Assembly (NCBI GenBank): GCA_048201935.1
Contig: DBFBGR010000022.1
Coordinates: forward strand, 45,498-109,497
Source: MGBC124762 sp048201935
GTDB lineage: Bacteria > Bacillota > Clostridia > Oscillospirales > Oscillospiraceae
Reading direction: 5' to 3'
Length of the DNA stretch: 64,000 nt
Below, one piece after another: positions 7,640 through 17,163 of the stretch; position 1 is the first letter of the stretch, and each line of letters begins with the position of its first letter. The notes below the pieces were generated by a model that saw nothing but the letters and a program-made list of their open reading frames with translations, made no database searches and had not been told where the DNA came from. The translations under genes and the position numbers were made by a program.

Positions 7640-9105
7640 TGGGAAAGCCCACTGGATTTTTGGAATTTGACCGCCGGGAGGACCCGGCCCAGGCCCCGCT
7701 GGAGCGCGTGGGCCACTGGAACGAGTTCCACCCCATGCTGCCCCAAGAGGAGCGGCGGCGGCAGGGCGGGCGGTGCATGGAGTGCGGCGTGCCCTTCTGC
7801 CAGTCCGGGGTAATGCTGGGCGGGATGTTCACCGGCTGCCCTTTGCACAACCTGGTGCCTGAGTGGAACGACCTTATCTACCAGGGCAGCTTCGACCTAG
7901 CCCTGGAGCGGCTTTTGAAGACCAATCCCTTCCCCGAGTTCACCGGGCGGGTGTGTCCGGCCCTGTGCGAGGCCGCCTGCACCTGCGGCCTCCACGGCAA
8001 CCCCGTCACCGTGCGGCAAAACGAGCTTGGGATCGTCGAGACCGCCTGGCAGTCCGGGCAGATGGCCCCCAAGCCCCCCAAAAACCGCACCGGAAAGCGT
8101 GTGGCGGTGGTGGGCTCGGGCCCGGCCGGACTGGCCGCTGCCCAGGCCCTCAACAGCCGGGGCCACAGCGTCACCGTTTTTGAACGCGCCCCGCGCCCCG
8201 GCGGGCTTTTGATGTACGGCATCCCCAACATGAAGCTGGAAAAGTCCGTGGTGGAGCGGCGTCTGGCCCTGATGGAGGCCGAGGGCGTGGAGTTCCGCAC
8301 CGGCGTGGACGTGGGCCGGGACCTCCGCGCTGACGACCTATGCCGGGACTTTGACGCGGTGTGCCTGTGCGTAGGGGCCAAGCAGCCCCGGGACCTGAAC
8401 GTTCCCGGCCGGGAGGCCCAGGGGATGTACTTCGCCGTGGACTACCTCTCCCGGGCCACCCAAAGCCTGCTGGACGGCGCGCCCAGTACCGAGGCCAAGG
8501 GCCTGGACGTACTGGTGGTGGGCGGCGGCGACACCGGCAACGACTGCCTGGGCACCGCCATCCGCCAGGGCTGCAAAAGCGTCACCCAGCTGGAGATGAT
8601 GCCCTGCCCGCCTGAGACCCGGGCCGAGACCAACCCCTGGCCCCAGTGGCCCCGGGTGAAGAAGACCGACTACGGCCAGGAGGAAGCCGCCGCCAAATTC
8701 GGCAGTGATCCCCGGCTGTTCCAGACCACCGTGAAGGAGCTTTTGAGCGACGAAAAGGGCGCGCTCCGAGCCGCCGTTACCGTTCAATTAGAGCCCAAGA
8801 CCGACCCCAAGACAGGCCAGACCAGCATGGTGCCGGTCCCCGGCACCGAGCAAGAGCTCCCCTGCCAGTTGCTGCTCATCGCCGCGGGCTTTTTGGGCCC
8901 GGAGGGCTACGTAGCCCAGGCCTTTGAGCTGGAGACCGACCCCCGGGGCAACCTGAAAACGGAGGACTACGCCACCTCCCAGCCTGGGGTCTTCGCCTGT
9001 GGCGACGCCCGGCGGGGCCAGTCCCTGGTGGTGTGGGCCATTCGGGAGGGCTGGGAGTGCGCCCGGGCAGTGGACCGGTTCTTGATGGGCTACACCAACC
9101 TCTGA
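7639..9105 (+). CDS. gltD: Glutamate synthase, small subunit
   Basis: FAD- and NADPH-binding partner of GltB that feeds electrons to the large subunit through 4Fe-4S clusters. The 488 residues are typical. Cysteine clusters are present at the N-terminus (CMECGVPFC, then CPALCEAACTCGL). A FAD Rossmann motif VAVVGSGPAGLAAAQAL and a second nucleotide-binding motif VLVVGGGDTGNDC follow. The start ATG overlaps the gltB stop by one base (TAATG), with a GGGAGGGG ribosome-binding site inside gltB, indicating translational coupling. It is the last gene of the ANTAR-purF-gltB-gltD unit. Confidence 0.97.
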   Translation: MGKPTGFLEFDRREDPAQAPLERVGHWNEFHPMLPQEERRRQGGRCMECGVPFCQSGVMLGGMFTGCPLHNLVPEWNDLIYQGSFDLALERLLKTNPFPEFTGRVCPALCEAACTCGLHGNPVTVRQNELGIVETAWQSGQMAPKPPKNRTGKRVAVVGSGPAGLAAAQALNSRGHSVTVFERAPRPGGLLMYGIPNMKLEKSVVERRLALMEAEGVEFRTGVDVGRDLRADDLCRDFDAVCLCVGAKQPRDLNVPGREAQGMYFAVDYLSRATQSLLDGAPSTEAKGLDVLVVGGGDTGNDCLGTAIRQGCKSVTQLEMMPCPPETRAETNPWPQWPRVKKTDYGQEEAAAKFGSDPRLFQTTVKELLSDEKGALRAAVTVQLEPKTDPKTGQTSMVPVPGTEQELPCQLLLIAAGFLGPEGYVAQAFELETDPRGNLKTEDYATSQPGVFACGDARRGQSLVVWAIREGWECARAVDRFLMGYTNL

Positions 9106-9108
9106 CCC

Positions 9109-9137
9109 TTGCCTTTTGCCCCAAAGCGCGCTATAAT
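9109..9137 (+). promoter_or_regulatory. Promoter of the SLH protein gene
   Basis: TTGCCT (9109-9114) and TATAAT (9132-9137) with a 17-bp spacer lie immediately after the gltD stop, so the next gene is probably an independent unit. Confidence 0.7.
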
Positions 9138-9168
9138 GGGACAAAATCCCTGAGAGGAGAGCTTGCCC

Positions 9169-9771
9169 ATGAAACGCCTCGCCACCCTCGTCCTGGCCCT
9201 TTCCCTGCTGGCCCTGCCCGCCCACGCCGCCTTCTCCGACGTGATGGAGTGGGATTGGTCCGCCCCGGCGGTGGACTACGTTCAGCAAAGGGGCATCATG
9301 AACGGCGTCAGCGCCGATTCCTTCGACCCCTACGGCGTCGTGACCCGGGGGATGCTGGCCACCGTCCTCCACCGGGAGGCGGGCGGCGAGCACTCCACGG
9401 CGGGGCTCTTTTTCGACGACCTGGAGGCCGGGGCGTGGTACATCGACTCGGTGATCTGGTGCGCGGAAAAGGGGGTCGTCACCGGGGTGGACGCCACCCA
9501 CTTTCGCCCCGACGACCCGGTGACCCGGGAGCAACTAGCCCTGATGCTGTGGCGGCTGGCGGGCTGGCCCGACGCCCAGGGCTCCGGCGACGGCTTTGCC
9601 GACGCCACCTCCATCAGCTTTTGGGCCAAGGGCGGCGTGGACTGGGCCGTGGGGGCGGGCATCCTCACCGGCTATCCCGACGGCTCCTTCCGGCCCCAGG
9701 GCACCGCCAACCGCTCCCAGGCCGCCCAGATGCTAATGAAGTACGACCAGTGGCGTTCCACCCAGCGCTGA
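9169..9771 (+). CDS. Secreted protein made of three SLH repeats
   Basis: A 200-residue exported protein. After a signal peptide (about 1-21, MKRLATLVLALSLLALPAHA) it is essentially three S-layer-homology repeats of 50-60 residues, with hallmark segments such as FDPYGVVTRGMLATVLHR, FRPDDPVTREQLALMLWR and GYPDGSFRPQGTANRSQ. SLH repeats bind secondary cell-wall polymers; here there is no attached catalytic domain, so the protein may be a wall-bound adaptor or a stand-alone SLH unit. ATG 9169 is chosen over an in-frame TTG at 9163 because GAGAGGAGAG lies 7 bases upstream of it. It ends at a strong bidirectional terminator shared with ilvC. Confidence 0.85.
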   Translation: MKRLATLVLALSLLALPAHAAFSDVMEWDWSAPAVDYVQQRGIMNGVSADSFDPYGVVTRGMLATVLHREAGGEHSTAGLFFDDLEAGAWYIDSVIWCAEKGVVTGVDATHFRPDDPVTREQLALMLWRLAGWPDAQGSGDGFADATSISFWAKGGVDWAVGAGILTGYPDGSFRPQGTANRSQAAQMLMKYDQWRSTQR

Positions 9772-9778
9772 AACGTAT

Positions 9779-9816
9779 AAAAAGCGTCCATCCGTTGAAC
9801 GGATGGACGCTTTTTT
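9779..9816. terminator. Bidirectional terminator between the SLH gene and ilvC
   Basis: An almost perfect 14-bp inverted repeat AGCGTCCATCCGTT/AACGGATGGACGCT is flanked by A-run and T-run, so it serves the converging genes on both strands. Confidence 0.92.
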
Positions 9817-9834
9817 GTGTTGTATCGCGCTCGA

Positions 9835-10857
<1,023 letters not shown>

Positions 10858-10992
10858 AATGAACACACTCCTTACATATGTATGATTTCTGTGGTCGAGT
10901 TCGCCGGCTTGCGCCGACGTCATCTGCTGTGATCGCTCGTTTATCATAATGCGGGGCCTGAGAGAAAAATATAAACTATGATACAGTCTTTC

Positions 10993-11637
10993 CTACGGCG
11001 TGACCTCCTCCACCGTGACGCCAAATTCCACCGCATATTGGGACAGCCCATCCTCAGAAAAGGCGTCGTTCAGGATGAGTACTCCAGAGGCGGAGACTGC
11101 CCCATCCTCCCCGGCGGTGAAGGAGACCGCCGCCGGCACGGCGTTTTCAAAGGTATAGAGATAAAGGGCGTTTTCCTTTAGCTCACCGCTCACAAAGATT
11201 TTATCCGCCGCGCAGATGCTGGCCGCCGCAATGGCCGTCGTTCCCGCCTGGGCGTTGATCATGGTGGCCAGGGCGGGTTGGAGCTTATCCTCCACGACTT
11301 TCCGCACCGCAGGGGTGAGGCCACTCAGCTCCAGATCAGTCTCTTCCTCGGCGAGGGTCAGCAACGCGGAAGCGGGGACCGTCAGGCGGTAAACTGCCTG
11401 GGGTGCGGTGAAATCGCCCCGGCCCGCTCGCTCCAAGATGGCTTGAACGTCACTGGAGCCGGAGTAAAGAGCGACGTAGTCCTCGCTGCGAGCCATCTCC
11501 GCCATGAGCTGGACCACCTCAAGTCCCTGGTCGTACAGGGACTTGCCGACATCCGGCTCCTGTCTGCCGCAAGCGGACACAGAGAGGACCAGCGCGAGGC
11601 CCAGCAAAAGCCCTCCGGCTAGTAGCCTGCGTCTCAT
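10993..11637 (-). CDS. Lipoprotein of unknown function inside the ilv cluster
   Basis: A 214-residue protein I do not recognise. It starts MRRRLLAGG and has a hydrophobic signal segment ending in a lipobox (LSVSAC), so it should be lipidated at Cys and anchored outside the membrane. The mature part is acidic, without obvious catalytic motifs; Cys and aromatic residues are sparse (SICAADKIFVSGELK). A GTG nine bases upstream is possible, but GAGGTG is better placed for ATG 11637. It starts 24 bp after ilvN on the same strand and is followed by ilvC, so it is probably transcribed with the branched-chain synthesis genes. A functional link is unproven. Confidence 0.8.
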   Translation of the reverse strand: MRRRLLAGGLLLGLALVLSVSACGRQEPDVGKSLYDQGLEVVQLMAEMARSEDYVALYSGSSDVQAILERAGRGDFTAPQAVYRLTVPASALLTLAEEETDLELSGLTPAVRKVVEDKLQPALATMINAQAGTTAIAAASICAADKIFVSGELKENALYLYTFENAVPAAVSFTAGEDGAVSASGVLILNDAFSEDGLSQYAVEFGVTVEEVTP

Positions 11638-11661
11638 GCAAAACACCTCGTGCCTTTCCCT

Positions 11662-12216
11662 CTACAAAACGCTCTTGCCCAGATTGAACTCGGTCTTCTC
11701 CTTGCTGGCGTCCTCGATGGTGTAGGCGCCCCGCTCCAGGGCCACCATGCCCGTGCGCACCAGCTCCAAAATGCCGAAGTTGTCCAGCAGGCCCTGCATG
11801 GCCTCGGCCTTGGACTCGTCGCCGATGAGGGCGATGGTCAAAGACTTGATGGACACGTCGATGATGCTGGCTCGGAAGATGTTGGCCACCTGGATGATCT
11901 CGTTTCGCACGTCGGCGGTCTCGGCCTTGACCTTGAACATCACCAGCTCCCGGCGGATGGAGTGCTCGGGGACCAGTTCCTGGACGGAGTAGACGCAAAA
12001 CTGCTTACGAAGCTGGTTCATCACCTGCTGGGTGGAGGCGTCGTCCCCCATGACCTCGATGGTGATGCGGGAGAGGTCGGGGTCGTCGGTGGTGCCCACG
12101 GCCAGGGACTCGATGTTATAGCCCTTGCGGGAGAAGAGCCGGGACACTTGGCTCAGCACGCCGGAGGTATTGGAGACCAGGACGGAAAGGGTCCTGCGTT
12201 TCACTTGCTCGCTCAT
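11662..12216 (-). CDS. ilvN: Acetolactate synthase, regulatory subunit
   Basis: Small subunit that activates IlvB and gives valine feedback inhibition. The 184 residues are normal for the longer regulatory subunits. An N-terminal ACT domain (about 8-80) begins RRTLSVLVSNTSGVLSQVSR and continues through SLAVGTTDDPDLSRITIEV; a C-terminal ALS small-subunit domain follows. The ribosome-binding site AAGGAGGG overlaps the ilvB stop codon, so the two subunits are translationally coupled. Confidence 0.96.
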   Translation of the reverse strand: MSEQVKRRTLSVLVSNTSGVLSQVSRLFSRKGYNIESLAVGTTDDPDLSRITIEVMGDDASTQQVMNQLRKQFCVYSVQELVPEHSIRRELVMFKVKAETADVRNEIIQVANIFRASIIDVSIKSLTIALIGDESKAEAMQGLLDNFGILELVRTGMVALERGAYTIEDASKEKTEFNLGKSVL

Positions 12217-12230
12217 ATCCTCTGCCCTCC

Positions 12231-13940
12231 TTAATCCAGCAAAAAGCTGGTGCTGGGCGCGCCGCCGGGGACCATGGGATGGACCATGGCATCCTTATCA
12301 ATGGCGCACTCGATGACCCAGGGCTGCTTGCTCTCCACCGCCTTGCGGAAGGTGAGCTCGAACTGGTCCATGCTGGCGCAGCGCGCGCCATCGATGCCGT
12401 AGGCCTGGGCCAGCTTCACAAAATCCGGGCCCCGCTCCAGGTCGGTCTGGGAGTAGCGCTCACCGTAGATGAGGTGCTGCCACTGGCGGACCATGCCCAG
12501 GGTGTGGTTGTTGAAGACCACCACGATGACGGGGATGTTGTAGTGCTGCAGGGTGGCCAGCTCGTTGCAGTTCATGCGGAAGCCGCCGTCGCCCACGCAG
12601 GCCACCACCACCTGGCCGGGGTTGCCCATCTGGGCCCCCATGGCCGCGCCCACGCCAAAGCCCATGGTGCCGAAGCCGCCGGAGGTGATGAGCTGGCCAG
12701 GCCGGGAGAAGTGGTAGTACTGGGCCGACCACATCTGGTGCTGGCCCACGTCGGTGGCGATGATGGCCGAGCCGCTCGTCACTTGCTGGATGACCTCCAG
12801 CACCTCGTGGGGATGGAGGATGTCGTCCTTCTTCAAGGGGACCTCGCCGTGGGAGAAGACCCACTGCCGCCACTGCTCGAAGTGCCGCTCCACCATGCCC
12901 TGGTTCAGCAGCTCCAGGACCTCCTTGGCGTCGCCGATGATGTGGTGGGCGGTCTTCACGTTCTTGTCGATCTCCGCCCGGTCGATGTCGATATGGACCA
13001 CCTGGGCCTTGGCGGCGAAGGTAGAGGGGTCGGTGGCCACCCGGTCGGAGAAACGGCAGCCGATGGCGATCAGGAGGTCGCACTCGCTGACGGCGTAGTT
13101 GGAGGCGTGAGAGCCATGCATGCCGATCATGCCGGTAAAGAGCCGGTGGTCGCCGGGCAGAGCGCCGCCGCCCATGATGGTGGAGGCTACCGGCGCGTCT
13201 AGGGTCTCCACGAACTTGCGGAACTCCGGCACCGCGCCCTTGGATCGGACCACGCCGCCGCCCACCAGCACCATGGGCCGCTGGCTGGCGGCGATCATGT
13301 CCAGCAGCTTCTGGATGTCCTGGCGGTCGGGCTCGGGGTCCTTCAGGTCGTGGCTGGACTGGCGCAGCAGCTTGGCCAGGCGGCCATGCTGGGGATGCTG
13401 GTCCAGGGGCAGGGGCTCGAAGTCGCACTCGTCAGAGGTGACGTTCTTGACGATGTCAATGAGCACCGAGCCGGGCCGCCCACTGCGGGCGATGGCGAAT
13501 GCCTCGCGCATCACGTCGGCCAGCTCGTTCACGTCCCGGACTAAGTAGTTGCACTTGGTGATGGGCATGGTGATGCCGGTGATGTCCACCTCCTGGAAGG
13601 AGTCCTTGCCAATGAGGTTTTCGTTGACGTTGCAGGTGATGAACACCACGGGGGAGGAATCGTAGTACGCCGTGGCGATGCCGGTGGTCAGGTTGGTGGC
13701 CCCAGGGCCGGAGGTGGCAAAGCACACGCCCACCTTGCCCGTGGCGCGGGCGTAGCCGTCGGCGGCGTGGGAGGCCCCCTGCTCGTGGGAGGTGAGGATG
13801 TGGGTGATCCGCTTGGCATAGCCGGAGAGTTCAAACTCGTCGTACACGTTCAAAATGGTGCCGCCGGGGTAGCCGAAGACCGTGTCTACCCCTTGCTCCA
13901 GCAGGCACTCCATGACAATTCGGGCGCCCCGCATCTTCAT
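12231..13940 (-). CDS. ilvB: Acetolactate synthase, catalytic subunit
   Basis: Thiamine-diphosphate enzyme that condenses two pyruvates, or pyruvate and 2-oxobutyrate. The 569 residues span the three usual domains: N-terminal TPP-pyrimidine domain (FGYPGGTILNVYDEF, with the catalytic Glu in THILTSHEQGASHAADGYAR), the central FAD-type domain, and the C-terminal TPP-binding domain with GDGGFRMNCNELATL ending in FNN. ATG 13940 (MKMRGARIVME) follows AAAGGGG. It heads the ilvB-ilvN-lipoprotein-ilvC cluster. No T-box or leader peptide is visible, because the promoter leaves only about 45 bases before the start codon. Confidence 0.97.
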   Translation of the reverse strand: MKMRGARIVMECLLEQGVDTVFGYPGGTILNVYDEFELSGYAKRITHILTSHEQGASHAADGYARATGKVGVCFATSGPGATNLTTGIATAYYDSSPVVFITCNVNENLIGKDSFQEVDITGITMPITKCNYLVRDVNELADVMREAFAIARSGRPGSVLIDIVKNVTSDECDFEPLPLDQHPQHGRLAKLLRQSSHDLKDPEPDRQDIQKLLDMIAASQRPMVLVGGGVVRSKGAVPEFRKFVETLDAPVASTIMGGGALPGDHRLFTGMIGMHGSHASNYAVSECDLLIAIGCRFSDRVATDPSTFAAKAQVVHIDIDRAEIDKNVKTAHHIIGDAKEVLELLNQGMVERHFEQWRQWVFSHGEVPLKKDDILHPHEVLEVIQQVTSGSAIIATDVGQHQMWSAQYYHFSRPGQLITSGGFGTMGFGVGAAMGAQMGNPGQVVVACVGDGGFRMNCNELATLQHYNIPVIVVVFNNHTLGMVRQWQHLIYGERYSQTDLERGPDFVKLAQAYGIDGARCASMDQFELTFRKAVESKQPWVIECAIDKDAMVHPMVPGGAPSTSFLLD

Positions 13941-13991
13941 GGTCGTGTCCCCTTTCTTGGCCCTACAATAATAAAGGGCGGTTTGTCCATT

Positions 13992-14021
13992 ATCATACTC
14001 CCTACCAGGCCCCCTTGTCAA
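13992..14021 (-). promoter_or_regulatory. ilvB promoter
   Basis: On the minus strand TTGACA (14016-14021) and TATGAT (13992-13997) with an 18-bp spacer. The short leader leaves no room for a T-box. Confidence 0.75.
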
Positions 14022-14102
14022 ATGAAAATGCCGCCAGACGGCCCGCTGTGGGCAATGCGTCTAAATCGCGGAGGAAAATTTCGGTTTTTTTCGTGAAAAC
14101 GC

Positions 14103-14131
14103 TGGACAAAATCCATGGAAACGTGTATGAT
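14103..14131 (+). promoter_or_regulatory. rnf operon promoter
   Basis: TGGACA (14103-14108) and TATGAT (14126-14131) with a 17-bp spacer, about 55 bp before the rnfC start. No other promoter candidate is evident in the ilvB-rnfC intergenic region on this strand. Confidence 0.65.
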
Positions 14132-14186
14132 AAAGGATAGCATTTTGTGCCCTGCACTACCATTAGAACTAGGAGAGGTGAAAGCA

Positions 14187-15563
14187 ATGGTACATCGTTT
14201 CTTCGGCGGCGTCCACCCCCAGGGGAACAAGGAGGCCACCGAGCGCGTCCCCATCACACCTCTGGCCGAGCCGGTGCCCCAGGTGGTGCTGCCCATGTCC
14301 CAGCACGTGGGCGCTCCCTGCAAGCCCACCGTGGCGGTGGGCGACGCGGTGAAGGTCGGCCAGGTGGTGGGTGAGCCCACGGGCCTTGGCGCGCCCATCC
14401 ACGCCAGCGTCTCGGGCAAGGTGGTGGCCGTGGAGCCCCGGCCCCACACCAGCGGCGGCGCGGTGATGGCCGTGGTCATCGAAAACGACGGTCTGGACAC
14501 CCCCGCCGACCCCATTCCCCGGCCCGCCCCGGCGGAACAGCTCACCCCGGAGCAGATCATCGACATCATCCGTCTGGCCGGCATCACCGGCATGGGCGGC
14601 GCGGGCTTCCCCACCCACGTAAAGCTCTCCTCCGGCCTTGGCAAGGTGGACACCATCATCCTGAACGGCGCGGAGTGTGAGCCCTACATCACCGCCGACC
14701 ACCGCCTGATGCTGGAGAGCCCGGAGAAGGTCATCGAGGGCGGGCGCATCCTCATGCGCTGCCTGGGCCTTTCCAAGCTCATCATCGGCGTGGAGGCCAA
14801 CAAGATGGACGCGGTGGAGGCCCTGCGGGCCAAAGCCCCCGCCGACGTGGAGGTCCGGCCCCTGCGGGTGCGCTACCCCCAGGGTTCGGAAAAGCAGCTC
14901 ATCCAAAACGTCACCGGCCGGCAGATCCCGCCCGGCGGGCTGCCCGCCAACGTGGGCTGCGCGGTGTTCAACGTGGCCACCGCCGCCGCCGTCTATGACG
15001 CGTGCATCCACGGAAAACCCGTCACCCACCGGGTGGTCACCGTCTCGGGCAAGGCCGTGATGAAGCCCACCAACGTGCTGGTGCCCCTGGGCATCCCCCT
15101 CCAGACCCTGGTGGAGGCCGCGGGTGGCTTTAAGGGCAACCCCGGGCGCATCCTCTCCGGCGGTCCCATGATGGGCGTGGCCCAGTTCGACCTCACCGCC
15201 CCGGTCATCAAGGGTACCAACGCCCTTTTGTGCCTACAAAACCGGGAGTTCACCCCCACTCCAAAGGGCGTACTTACCTGTATCCACTGCGGCCGGTGCG
15301 TGTCGGCCTGTCCCATGAAGCTTACGCCCCTCTTCTTCAACCAGCGCTTTGGCGCGGGACGGTATGAGGAACTGGAGGGTCTTCGTATCCTGGACTGCAT
15401 CGAGTGCGGCTCCTGCGCCTACTCCTGCCCGGCCCACATCCCCCTGGTCCAGGCCATCCGGGCCGGCAAGGTGGAGGTCCGCAGGCTCCAGGCCGAGGCT
15501 AAGGCCGCCGCGGAGGCCGCCAAGGCCCAGGAAGAAGCTCAGAAGGAGGCGAGTATAAAATGA
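14187..15563 (+). CDS. rnfC: Rnf complex subunit C
   Basis: Peripheral iron-sulfur flavoprotein of the ferredoxin:NAD oxidoreductase Rnf, which couples electron transfer to ion pumping; RnfC is the NADH-reactive side. The 458 residues contain an N-terminal barrel-sandwich segment, an NADH/FMN-binding region (GMGGAGFPTHVKLSSGL, EPYITADHRLMLE) and two 4Fe-4S motifs (CIHCGRCVSACPM and CIECGSCAYSCPA), followed by an Ala/Lys-rich tail. ATG 14187 follows AGGAGAGGTG. It is the first gene of the order C-D-G-E-A-B seen in clostridial rnf operons. Confidence 0.96.
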   Translation: MVHRFFGGVHPQGNKEATERVPITPLAEPVPQVVLPMSQHVGAPCKPTVAVGDAVKVGQVVGEPTGLGAPIHASVSGKVVAVEPRPHTSGGAVMAVVIENDGLDTPADPIPRPAPAEQLTPEQIIDIIRLAGITGMGGAGFPTHVKLSSGLGKVDTIILNGAECEPYITADHRLMLESPEKVIEGGRILMRCLGLSKLIIGVEANKMDAVEALRAKAPADVEVRPLRVRYPQGSEKQLIQNVTGRQIPPGGLPANVGCAVFNVATAAAVYDACIHGKPVTHRVVTVSGKAVMKPTNVLVPLGIPLQTLVEAAGGFKGNPGRILSGGPMMGVAQFDLTAPVIKGTNALLCLQNREFTPTPKGVLTCIHCGRCVSACPMKLTPLFFNQRFGAGRYEELEGLRILDCIECGSCAYSCPAHIPLVQAIRAGKVEVRRLQAEAKAAAEAAKAQEEAQKEASIK

Positions 15564-16585
15564 AGGAAACGGAAACCAACCTGAATCGCCCCTTGTCGGT
15601 GGCCTCCTCGCCCCATCTGGGCACGGCGGACTCCACCGCCGGCATCATGCTGGACGTGGTCATCGCCCTCATCCCCGCTCTGGTGAGCGCGGTGTGGTTC
15701 TTCGGGTGGCGGGCTTTGACACTGACGCTGGTGACGGTGTGCGCCACGGTGGGTTCAGAGTGGCTCTACCGCAAACTGATGAAGCTGCCCTCCACCATCG
15801 GAGACCTCTCCGCGGTGGTCACCGGCGTGCTGCTGGCCATGTGTCTGCCCGCCAGCACCCCCTACTGGGTGGCCATCATCGGCGGCGTGTTCGCCATCGT
15901 CATCGTCAAGCAGCTCTTTGGCGGCCTGGGCAAGAACTTCATCAACCCCGCCCTGGGTGGCCGGGTGTTCCTCTTCGCCTCCCTGCCCGCCTTCATCAGC
16001 AACTACGCCGCGCCGGGCCGGGACTTTTGGACCAGCGTGTGGTCCAGTGCCGACGTGATCACCGAGGCTACGCCCATGGCCTCTCTCCACGCTGGAGAGC
16101 TCCCCGGCAGCCTGACGCTGCAGCAGCTCCTGGTGGGCGAGCAGGCCGGGTGCCTGGGCGAGGTGGCGGCGCTGATGCTCATGGCCGGCGGGGTGTATCT
16201 GGTGCTCCGGAAGGTCATCTCTCCGCGCATCCCCCTCTTTTACATCGGCACCGTGGCGGTGCTCACCTTCCTCTTCCCTCTGGGGAATGTGGGGCGGCTT
16301 GACTGGATGCTCTATAACCTCTTCTCCGGCGGGCTGATGCTAGGCGCCATCTTCATGGCCACCGATTACGTCACCAGCCCCGTCACCCCCACAGGCCGCA
16401 CGGTGTACGCCATCGGCTGCGGCGCGCTGACGGTGTTTTTGCGCTACTTCGGCACCTATCCCGAGGGCGTGTCCTTCTCCATCATGATCATGAACGTCAT
16501 GGTCTGGTCTCTGGATAAGGCCTTCATGCCCCACCGCTTCGGTACGCCCTGGTTCAAGAAAAAGGCAAAGGAGGCGAGCAAGTGA
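15560..16585 (+). CDS. rnfD: Rnf complex subunit D
   Basis: Integral membrane subunit that carries covalently bound FMN and forms part of the ion path. The 341 residues show about ten hydrophobic segments. ADVITEATPMAS around residues 164-175 fits the covalent-flavin site, with Thr171 as the expected attachment residue. It overlaps rnfC by four bases (ATGA), consistent with tight translational coupling. Confidence 0.95.
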   Translation: MKETETNLNRPLSVASSPHLGTADSTAGIMLDVVIALIPALVSAVWFFGWRALTLTLVTVCATVGSEWLYRKLMKLPSTIGDLSAVVTGVLLAMCLPASTPYWVAIIGGVFAIVIVKQLFGGLGKNFINPALGGRVFLFASLPAFISNYAAPGRDFWTSVWSSADVITEATPMASLHAGELPGSLTLQQLLVGEQAGCLGEVAALMLMAGGVYLVLRKVISPRIPLFYIGTVAVLTFLFPLGNVGRLDWMLYNLFSGGLMLGAIFMATDYVTSPVTPTGRTVYAIGCGALTVFLRYFGTYPEGVSFSIMIMNVMVWSLDKAFMPHRFGTPWFKKKAKEASK

Positions 16586-17163
16586 TGGACGAGACCAAGA
16601 CCGCGAAAAAGCCCTCCGCCAGCGCCTACTACGTCCGCATCGTGGGCACCCTGTTCGCCATTACCGCCATCGTGGCGGTGCTGCTGGCCGGGGTCTACGC
16701 CCTGACCAAGGAGCCCATTGCCCGTCACGCCGACGGCACCAAGTCCCAGGCCATCGCCCAGGTCATGCCCGGCGCCGATGGCTTTGAGACGCTGGCCGTG
16801 CCCGAAGGCTTGGGCGACGTGACCGAGGTCCTGCTGGCCCAGCAGGGCGACCAGACCCTGGGCTACTGCGTCCAGACCTCCACCAACGGCAACGACGGCG
16901 CCATCGAGCTGATGGTGGGCATCGACCAGACCGGCGCCGTCACCAGCGTGTCCATCCTCTCCCAGAAGGAGACCATGGGCACGGACAAGCACGGCGAGCT
17001 CATCGCTGAGTTCCCCGGCAAGTCCGGCTCGGTGGCTCTGAGTCAGGACGGCGGCGACATCTCCGCCATCTCCGGGGCCACCATCACCTCCCGCGCGGTG
17101 ACCCGGGGCGTCAACAGCGCTCTGGCCGCCGCCAACTTCTACCTGGAAGGAGGCGCGCAGTAA
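16585..17163 (+). CDS. rnfG: Rnf complex subunit G
   Basis: Membrane-anchored flavoprotein with its FMN domain outside the cytoplasm. The 192 residues have one N-terminal membrane segment (about 16-41) and the C-terminal flavinylation motif SGATITSRAVT, in which the Thr should be linked to FMN by a flavin transferase (not in this window). ATG 16585 overlaps the rnfD stop by one base; a GTG three bases earlier is an alternative. Confidence 0.95.
   Translation: MDETKTAKKPSASAYYVRIVGTLFAITAIVAVLLAGVYALTKEPIARHADGTKSQAIAQVMPGADGFETLAVPEGLGDVTEVLLAQQGDQTLGYCVQTSTNGNDGAIELMVGIDQTGAVTSVSILSQKETMGTDKHGELIAEFPGKSGSVALSQDGGDISAISGATITSRAVTRGVNSALAAANFYLEGGAQ

Noticed and set aside
10858..10947. 30-codon N-terminal extension of ilvC
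   Set aside because: No KARI has it; the AAGGAGTG site lies directly before the internal MAKMYYEKD start.
13941..14015. T-box or leader peptide for ilvB
   Set aside because: The promoter leaves only about 45 bases of leader, with no stem-loops or branched-chain codon run.
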